Shown piece after piece: positions 56,801 through 64,000 of a DNA stretch of 64,000 bases (its first letter is position 1; each line of letters starts with the position of its first letter). Location of the stretch: assembly GCA_023678885.1 (NCBI GenBank), contig CM042965.1, positions 27,571,777-27,635,776 on the forward strand. The letters are read 5' to 3'. The position numbers and the translations under genes are program-made. The notes under the pieces were generated by a model. That model saw nothing but the letters and a program-made list of their open reading frames with translations. It searched no databases and was not told the DNA's origin. The stretch is from Pogostemon cablin (Eukaryota > Streptophyta > Magnoliopsida > Lamiales > Lamiaceae).

Positions 56801-57436
56801 CATGCGTAACCATAAGCTTGCCAAACGTCTCAAACTCTCCACTACTTAGAAGTATGATTCGACAATGGGATCAAAAAGAACTTTTAATAGGATGTAATGT
56901 CGGCTCTTTGGTAAGGGTAGGAAATATATGGATAAAGTAACTCAATTAATAGAGAATTAAAACCGAAGATCTTTTGTACTGCAGATTTTTACACTTCAAG
57001 GCTATCCAGCTTCATGCTCTTCTAATTTTCTTTTTCTCTCCTTTCCTTCAAGCTCCACATTCGTTTTTTTCCTTTTTTTTCTTTTTCTTTTCTCGAGGTA
57101 CCAATTTCGGGCACTACCTCTAATATCTCGGGGTACCAGTTTCGGGCACTACCCCTAAGCAATTTATTTTTCAGCTCATACTTTTCAGCGCATAATCACT
57201 TGTATAGCTCCAAATATTTTATTCCTTTCAAAACCATGAAAATAAATTTGACAGCATTTAGTTCTCCACTAAATATAGGAATTTAAGGCTCAAATAAGAT
57301 ATCAAAGTGGCTATTTTTGTAGGTTGCCAAAGAAATAAGGCTTTTAGGCTCAAAAGGGCTAACTACGAATATATAATTATTTGGTAGAAAATTATTTAGC
57401 AAAGTGACTCATAAAAATCAAAGATGGCCTAAAATC
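56801..57436 (-). promoter_or_regulatory. Conserved 3' non-coding module of element D
   Basis: Read on the minus strand: GATTTTAGGCCAT (57436-57424), TTGAGCCTAAAAGCC (57353-57339), ATTTGAGCCTT (57295-57285), TACCAAAGAGCCGACATTAC (56913-), and GAGACGTTTGGCAAGCTTAT continuing to GGTTACGCATG (56831-56801). Order and sequence match elements A and B. Confidence 0.75.
57091..57160. repeat. 35-bp tandem repeat in element D
   Basis: Two copies of TCTCG(A/G)GGTACCA(A/G)TTTCGG followed by GCACTACC at 57091 and 57126. Confidence 0.85.
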
Positions 57437-58192
57437 ATCTCCCATTATCTAACATAACATGCGGTCTCAAGCAAGACAAAAGGTAAGTTCTTGAATACAC
57501 ACACCAGATTGATACTCACCAGAAAGAAATATCATGTGATTATGTACATGATCTATAGGCTCAAAATCTTACATGGGTTTTAATAAGTAATAGAGCATTT
57601 TTCATGGTAAGCAATATCTCACAAATACACATAGAACTTCATACCACAATATAACTTAAGTACAATTTCTTCATCAATTTCAAGAGCATATGAATTTCTG
57701 GCAAAAATCTAACAAATAAATCTTTATTAAGCACATAACCAGAAACTCAAAATTTAATACCTCAACTACTTAATAATCAATAATCTATCACATAAAAATT
57801 AATAATAAAGAAACGAAGGCACCTAATTTATCTCCTCCACATCTTGCAAGCTCCTCGAGTTATCAAACTCGGTCAGGCGTAGGCCTCAGATAGAACTCAT
57901 TTCTTTTTCAACTCCGATATCCTTCATAATCATTAAAGCTCAAACTCAATCATCATAAATCATAAGTCATCAGTAAAATCATAGGAGAACTCTAAAAATT
58001 CAACCAAAAATAAAATCAAATCAAATTTAGGAAAAATAAACAAGACAAACACAAGACCCTTGGAAAGTCGCAAAAAAAATTCGAAAGATCGAAATAAATT
58101 CCGAAAATTCTAAAAAAAATTGACCTCCAAGCATCACACACAAGTGAAGAAAATTTACCTCGGTGCTTCAAGACATTGGGATGCACGTCCAC
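57437..58192 (-). other. Element D interior, non-coding
   Basis: No ORF or coding relic recognised on either strand. Confidence 0.6.
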
Positions 58193-58240
58193 CCCCCCAA
58201 ACTTAGTTCAAACTAAGTGAGAAACTAAGTTTGTAAAAAC
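58193..58240 (-). promoter_or_regulatory. Internal polypurine tract of element D
   Basis: Minus strand: ACAAACTTAGTTTCTCACTT, then GAACTAAGTTTGGGGGGG. It matches 24261-24302 in A and 19887-19930 in B. Confidence 0.65.
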
Positions 58241-58368
58241 TGAATACCATAGACGAGGAGGCACATAATAAAATTTTCTACACCAAACAAACATATAAAA
58301 ACAATAAAAAAATTCCAAATTAAAAGTGATAACAAATAATTTAGTGGTCTCCTATTTAAATAATCTAA

Positions 58369-58386
58369 TCCCCGGCAATGGCGCCA
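58369..58386 (-). promoter_or_regulatory. Element D primer binding site (tRNA-Asp, one mismatch)
   Basis: Minus strand TGGCGCCATTGCCGGGGA, one base different from the A and B sites, two bases inside the 5' LTR. Confidence 0.88.
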
Positions 58387-58388
58387 TT

Positions 58389-60333
58389 TGCTTGTTCACC
58401 TTTTTACGTGTCCCCAAGTGTAGGAAATCAATTGTAGCTCAGCGTGCGACCAAGTAAAAATATCGAATCCAAGGGATTAGAGTTAAGCAAGATACACACT
58501 AAATAACTGTCACCTCTAAGAATTAAGACATATAAACCTTTTGTAAATTGAAATTATTAACTAATATTGCAGAAAATAAATACTAAATAAAATAAATAAA
58601 TAGAAGCCACACTCAATCACAGGTGTTTCAAGAGATAAGAACAAGATAGTTTTAGGGAAATTTAATTTATCATGCGAAATAAGACAAATAGACAAGTGAA
58701 TCAAATCATGCAGAATTTTATAGGAATGATCACTTAAGCAGGCTAAACCACTCATAGACAAGTGAGATTTAACAATTTTAAAGAACATAAATTCCTAGGA
58801 CCAAATTAATAAGATAATTCTCTATTCCCTTTAGGTACTAAGGAAATTAAATACCCAAAACCCCTTGTTCGCTTTCTAGGCGATTCACATGCAAAATTCC
58901 ATATAGGCTAGTGCAAAAGATCTATCCTGTACAGGTACTAAAGGAATTGAATTAGGGCTTCCTTACCATATTTCTCTTTAACAATGGTCATGCAAAGATA
59001 ATAAGGTATCATATATTGATGGTCAAACAATCAAAGGCTATATATTGGTCAATCCCCTTCAATTGTCACGAAATAACAAATATAATCATGGAACACATTC
59101 AAACTCAATCATACATCAATCAATGATAATATCATAAGAATTAAGAAACATGATTATATAAGTCTAAAATAAAATGTCAATAAGGAATAAATATTTTGCA
59201 AAAAATTATCATCATAGATGTCTAAAATCTCAAATCAACATGATAAACTTTCAAACCCTAAAACTATCAAGAGAAAACTAGGCCATGGTGTTACAAGTAA
59301 CAACCATGGTAAAAGATGAAAACTTACCCATGAGTCTACAAATCAATAATAAGAAATTAAATAAGGAAAAAAACCATTGTTTGGAATAATTCTCCGTCTT
59401 CTCTTTCCGTCTTGATGATCCTCCTCCGTTCTCCTTCTCAAGTAGCAAACCGTGATTGAGTGTGATAGGTGATGGATGAAAGGCGGGTGAAGGGTAGAAG
59501 ATGAAAGGCGGATATGGTGGATTAGGGTTTAAAAACCTAGGTGATGTGGTGGTGGTATATTATGCGATTTCTCCACACTTTATGTGGTGATGAGAATGAG
59601 TATATATAGGTGTGAGAATGGAATAAAAGATAGGGAGTAAAAGGATGTGGGATCTTGAAAAATCAGGAAAAATATAATTATAGAAGATATGGAGGGATAT
59701 CAAATTAGGAAATAACTTGGCCACCAAGAAAATAGGAAATAGAGGATAATTTTCGTGAATTTTCGAAATTCTCACTGGTAGCTGTGCGACCTCACGGTTT
59801 TGAGCATAATTTCTTCATCTGAATTTTGATTAAAGCAATTCTTACGCTCACACGACTCTCTCTTCCTTGGCTTTCTATCCATATAAAGAACTCACAAAAA
59901 GTCTAACATTTGAAGGGTATGAGTCATGCAGAAATGGCACGAGTCGCGCTGGGTGGGAATAGTTTGCGCGTCTTCACCGTTTTGATCATAACTCTCTCAT
60001 CTGACCTTCAATTGAGGTGTTTCTTAAGCCAAAATAGCCTTTTCTTCTATGAATTTCCAACTATATATCACATGAAGAATTTAGACTTTCACAAAGATAC
60101 AGAAAAATTATGCAAAGAGGATATGCGTTTTTCAATATTCTTTCACAATTTCACTCTTCATTCCAACTTTGCACTTTTAATCCGTTTTTCACCTAAAAAC
60201 ACGAAATAACACCTCAAATGCACCAATATCTTAAATATATGAAAATGAATTATTTAGTGCTAAAATACAAATATAAATTCCACAAAACGGTGCTAAATCG
60301 GACTCTAAAACATGCAAATTTTCACACTAAACA
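58389..60333 (-). mobile_element. Element D 5' LTR (1945 bp)
   Basis: Near-identical to 54552-56494 apart from scattered substitutions and small indels; right end TTTTCACACTAAACA followed by GTGTC. Confidence 0.9.
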
Positions 60334-60338
60334 GTGTC

Positions 60339-61302
60339 ATAAAATTTGGTACGTATTATATGAACAAGATGCATTGGATGCTATAAACCAAGTGATGGCT
60401 GATCCATGATTGGGTATTAGAAACCAAAGGAGGCGTGACCAAGAAGCGTACCAGGCATGGAAAAGAAAAATTCCATTGCACAGGGTATCCTTGTAAGCTC
60501 AGTAATCGATCCAATAATCCATGAATGTGATCAACAACCCACCGCACATGATATCTGGGTGTATCTGTGTGAGAAGTATGGTGGTACATCGGTTACAAGG
60601 CTTAGGCAGTTGACTATTAAGTTTGACACCTTCAAAAAGAAACATGATCATTACATTAGACAACATCTCAGGAACATATCTAATATGATTAACAAACTTA
60701 ATACTGCTAGTCATATACTCTCTGATGAATAGTAAATCCAAGCCCTGATCCGCTCTTTACCTGATCGTTGGGAACTTCTCAAAGTCAACTTGACACATAA
60801 TGAAAACATCAAAACTAATTATGCTGCTCGTCATGTTGAGCTAGAAGATGAGAGGCTTGGAGCCTCAAAGCCTTCTTTTGGGACCTTCTATGCCAGTTCT
60901 ACTTCTAAGGGAGCTTCAGGCTTCAAAAGGAAAAGGAATTGGAAGAAGCGAAAGAGGGGAAGACGATCTGATGGTGATAGTGGTAAGGCTGACAATAATC
61001 CAAACATAAAAATTGATGAACAGAAAAGGGAAAACAAGTGTGACAAAAAGAATAAGAAAGATAAAAGCAAGATGCCATGTTACAATTGTAGTAAGTTTGG
61101 TCATTATGCTCGTGTATGTCTTGAGCCCAGGAGGGTAAAGGTGGATTCATCTTATTCTGTTTTGTGTGAAATTAATGTCTCGAGTACTATCTTGCTTTTT
61201 GATTCTTATCCATTGTGGATTATAGACTCAGGAGCAACAGACCATGTGACGAGAGACATAGGAGCTTTTGTAGTTTTTTCGTCACGTTCCGAAGGGGACT
61301 AG
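60339..61302 (+). pseudogene. Element E gag and start of protease
   Basis: It continues gag after element D (HKIWYVLYEQDALDAINQVM). TAG/TGA stops lie near 60407 and 60730. IRSLPDRWELLKVNL is the copia gag Leu-Pro region; a basic stretch follows; CYNCSKFGHYARVC (61078-) is an intact CX2CX4HX4C zinc knuckle. WIIDSGATDHV (about 61216) is the protease active site. TAG at 61300 ends the frame. Confidence 0.9.
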
Positions 61303-61360
61303 ATGGATATATGTAGGAACCAATGCACGAGTCGAAGTCAAAGGACTTGAAACTTGCAAA

Positions 61361-62216
61361 TTGGACCTTGACGATGGTCGGGCCTTTATCCTACATAGTG
61401 TTCTATATGCTCCGGAGATCATGCGAAATCTAATTTCTATTTCAGTTCTACTTAATTTGGGTTATGATGTATTATTCACTAAAGGCACTGTGGTAATGAG
61501 CATTAATGATACTTGTTATGTATCTAGACATATGACTGATAGCTTTATGATTTTAAATAGTAATAGAATGACGTTTAGTTATTATGATGATTATTCATAT
61601 TCGCTAAATGCTTGTTCTTCTAGCAATGCAAATGTGAATGATGATGATTGACATGCTAGATTAGGTCATCTTGGGCGTGATAGGATGAATAGACTTATGG
61701 GAGGGTTGTTGAATCTTTCTTCTAAAGTCGAATTATCCAAATGCGAACACTGTCTTGCTGGCAAAATGACTAGAGAAACTTTTGGTAAAGCTATTAGGTC
61801 TGAATCTTCATTAGAAGTAATCCATTCTGATATATGTGATTTTGTAAATGTTAGAGCATGACATGGAGCTCACTATTTCATTACGTTCATTGATGATTAT
61901 TCACGTTTTGGATTTCTATTTGATATCTCATAAGTCTAAAGTATTGGATTGTTTTAAACGATTCATTAGTGAGATTGAAAATCAAAATATATCTATCAAA
62001 GTTTTAAGAACTGATAGTGGACGTGAATATCAATCAGAACAATTCATGGAATTTTGTAATGAAAAGGATATAATCCGACAATTAACTATTCCTTATACAC
62101 CTCAACAAAATGGTGTTACTGGAAGAAGGAATAGGACTTTATTGGAGATGGCTAGATCTATGATGACACAAGCTAATCTAACGAGATGTGTTACTTACAG
62201 TAGCTTATGTGCTTAA
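61361..62216 (+). pseudogene. Element E integrase
   Basis: After the protease remainder: HARLGHLGRDRMNRL (61652-), CEHCLAGKMTRETFGK (zinc finger Cys pair), HSDICDF (first Asp), ITFIDDYSRFGF, VLRTDSGREY (second Asp), IPYTPQQNGVTGRRNRTLLE (Glu position altered within NGV-type motif, V-T-G-R in place of V-A-E-R). Frame breaks occur near 61650, 61858 and 61930. The missing Glu alone would abolish strand transfer. Confidence 0.88.
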
Positions 62217-62550
62217 TCGCGTGCCTTCAAAGTCAGTTGCTTTGACTCTATATGAATTTTGGACAGGTAGAAAACCTGACTTGAGTAACCTTAGAGTTTG
62301 AGGATCAGCAGCTTATCTACATGATTCATCAAGTCAGTATGGAAAGTTGGATCATAGAGGCAAACATTCTAAGGGTTACGTGTTCATAGGAGATCAGGAT
62401 GGGAGCTTAACTGAGATAGAATCACGTAATGCTCATTTTTCTGGAAATAGAATTTCCTAGTAGAGGGAGCATCAGGGATGCTGAACCTATTTTCAAGGTT
62501 GTAGAAAACCAATATCTACAAGCTCCAAGTGGGAGCAGTAGTTTAGCTAA
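62217..62550 (+). pseudogene. Element E integrase C-terminal remnant
   Basis: NRVPSKSVALTLYEFWTGRK and LRGSAAYLHD-like blocks (62217-62330) are the usual copia region after the core, followed by degenerate sequence. Confidence 0.65.
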
Positions 62551-62966
62551 TGGTGTGGATCTTGATAGATAGTAGTTTAGCTGATGGTGTGGATCTTGAT
62601 AGATATTTGCCGATTGAGGATCAGACGATTCCCAATGAGAGCATTTTATCTACAGAAGATTATCAACAGCTAGCTGATGGTGTGGATCTTGATAGATATT
62701 TATCGATTGAGGATCAGGTGATTCCCAATGAGAGCATTTTGTTTATAGAAGATTATCATGGTGTGGATCTTGATAGATAGTAGTTTAGCTGATGGTGTGG
62801 ATCTTGATAGATATTTGCCGATTGAGGATCAGACGATTTCCAATGAGAGCATTTTGTTTACAGAAGATTATCAACAGCTAGCTGATGGTATGAATCTTGA
62901 TAGATATTTGCCAATTGAGGATCAGACAATTCCCAATGAGAGCATTTTGTCTACAGAAGATTATCA
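62551..62966 (+). repeat. Higher-order tandem repeat between integrase and RT of element E
   Basis: The start word TGGTGTGGATCTTGATAGAT occurs at 62551, 62585, 62678, 62759, 62793 and (variant) 62886. Spacings are 34, 93, 81, 34, 93, so a 208-bp block is duplicated (62551-62758, 62759-62966) and is itself built from a 93-bp unit. The unit encodes 31 residues, with GVDLDRYLPIEDQTIPNESI at its start. Confidence 0.92.
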
Positions 62967-62989
62967 ATAGCTATCTCGGAAAAATTCTA

Positions 62990-64000
62990 AGAAACATGTG
63001 CCTAAAAGGCATTATGATATTGAAGGACATGCCTTCTTTGTTTCACCAAAAAAAAAAGATGTTTCACCTGTTGATGAGGAAGAGCCCAGAAATGTTAGAG
63101 AAGCTCTGACTTGTCCGACAAAGGAGAAATGGATGAAAGATGAGATGAAGTCTATGAGTCAAATCAAGTCTGGAAACTTGTAGATCTTCCGAAGGGACGA
63201 AAGGCTATTGGGAATAAATGGATTCTCAAATCAAAAGAAAGTCTGATGGCTCAATAGAGAGGTATAAGACTCACTTGGTGGCAAAAGGTTATACTCAACA
63301 AGAGGGTATAAACTACGAAGAAACTTTTTCACCTATAGTGAGTTTTGCCTCGATTCGTCTACTGTTGGCTATAGTGGCTAGTGTGGATTTGGAATTACAC
63401 CAAATGGATGTTAAGACGACATTTCTCAATGGAGAACTAGAACAAGAAATCTACATGCAACAGCCTGTAGGATTTATTCTTCGAGGTCAAGAGGATAAAG
63501 TTTGTAGATTGAAGAAGTCGATCTACGGACTCAAACAATCCTCTAGATAGTGGTATTTGAGGTTTCACACTATGATCATCTCATATAACTTCGTTATAAT
63601 AAACGAAGACCACTGTGTTTTCATTAAACAGTCCAATGGTTGTTTTGTGATTCTATCCTTGTATGTGGATGACATACTACTAGCGGGTAATAGCAAAGAG
63701 TATCTTGAAACCATAAAAAGATGGTTATCTTCAAATTTTGAGATGAAAGATATAGGTGAAGTAGAGTACATACTTGGTGTAAAGATCCATAGGGATCGTT
63801 TAAGAAATTATTGGGTTTGTCTCAAGAGACTTACATAAAGAAATTTTCAAAACAATTCAAGATGGACACCTGCAAACCTATAGATACTCGCATTGTGATA
63901 GGCGAATCATTGAGTCAGCAGATGTGTTTCAAGACTCAAGATGAAAGAATGAAATGTTCAGAGTACCATATGCCAATGTGATTGACTGCAGATTATTCTC
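62990..64000 (+). pseudogene. Element E reverse transcriptase, continues past window
   Basis: RPRNV-type start EEPRNVREALTCPTKEKWMK, then NKWILKSKRKSDGSIERYKT, LVAKGYTQQEGINYEETFSP, LHQMDVKTTFLNGELEQEIY, CRLKKSIYGLKQSSR, TAG, then ILSLYVDDILLAGN with the intact YVDD at about 63660. A frameshift near 63803 precedes LGLSQETYIKKFSKQFKMD. Clearly Ty1/copia; I do not assign a lineage. Confidence 0.92.

Larger units (their letters stand above)
54552..60333 (-). mobile_element. Element D: non-autonomous Athila-like element without coding capacity
   Basis: LTRs of 1943 and 1945 bp, perfect GTGTC duplication (54547-54551, 60334-60338), interior only 1.9 kb. On the minus strand the order is 5' LTR (right), tRNA-Asp primer site, internal polypurine tract, conserved 3' module, polypurine tract, 3' LTR (left). 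No gag or pol relic is visible, so it resembles a large retrotransposon derivative that keeps only cis-acting signals. Confidence 0.92.
52084..64000 (+). mobile_element. Element E: Ty1/copia LTR element, right end outside the window
   Basis: The order is 5' LTR (about 52084-52430), primer site, long leader, small ORF, gag (split by D), protease, integrase, tandem repeat, RT. Integrase before RT defines Ty1/copia. RNase H end and 3' LTR lie beyond 64000. Many stops, so it is inactive. Confidence 0.88.

Overview
The window is plant nuclear DNA made almost entirely of nested transposable elements. I see no host gene, rRNA or tRNA. The evidence is: Ty3- and Ty1-type retroelements with tRNA-Asp or initiator tRNA-Met primer sites; Stowaway-like MITEs with CTCC(C/A)TC-type ends and TA duplications; two hAT-like elements with 8-bp duplications; and an AT-rich background. 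A flowering plant, probably a eudicot, fits; I cannot name a species.

Layout. 1-1085 is a minus-strand LTR of the same Athila-type family as element A, cut by the window edge. 1086-8572 is AT-rich non-coding DNA with inverted repeats, at least three Stowaway-like MITEs (one split by another element), a foldback element with a duplicated arm, and two hAT-like elements. At 8573 a Stowaway-like MITE begins that is split by element C, a Tat-lineage Ty3 element (8606-50934, TSD CTTTC). Its 5' LTR is split by element A, an Athila-lineage Ty3 element (9333-30164, TSD AGAAG). The integrase region of A is split by element B, a young non-autonomous Athila-like element (16481-23309, TSD TTATG). The 3' half of C is split by element F, a decayed minus-strand Ty1/copia element (42799-48034, TSD CGAGT). 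After C come MITE sequence with a 265-bp duplication and another MITE-like stretch. At about 52084 element E begins, a Ty1/copia element running off the right edge; its gag is split by element D, a minus-strand non-autonomous Athila-like element (54552-60333, TSD GTGTC). All five insertions have perfect 5-bp duplications.

Functional content. A encodes gag-protease in one frame with three nonsense codons, a frameshifted RT-RNase H-integrase, and downstream an Athila ORF1-type protein with a predicted intron. C encodes gag, protease, RT, RNase H, an extra second RNase H domain and integrase, all decayed; its 3' part carries two tandem genes on the opposite strand, with predicted introns that fit only that strand. 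B keeps LTRs, primer site and one gag-like ORF. D keeps only LTRs, primer site, polypurine tracts and a 3' non-coding module. F keeps an integrase relic. E keeps gag, protease, integrase and RT with several stops.

Most unusual signals: (1) a palindromic GGTTCGACC minisatellite, period about 82-93 bp, in both LTRs of A, in frame inside its gag-protease reading frame, and again downstream of pol; (2) an ordered non-coding module plus a second internal polypurine tract shared by A, B and D, which otherwise share almost no coding sequence; (3) the paired, intron-containing antisense genes of C.
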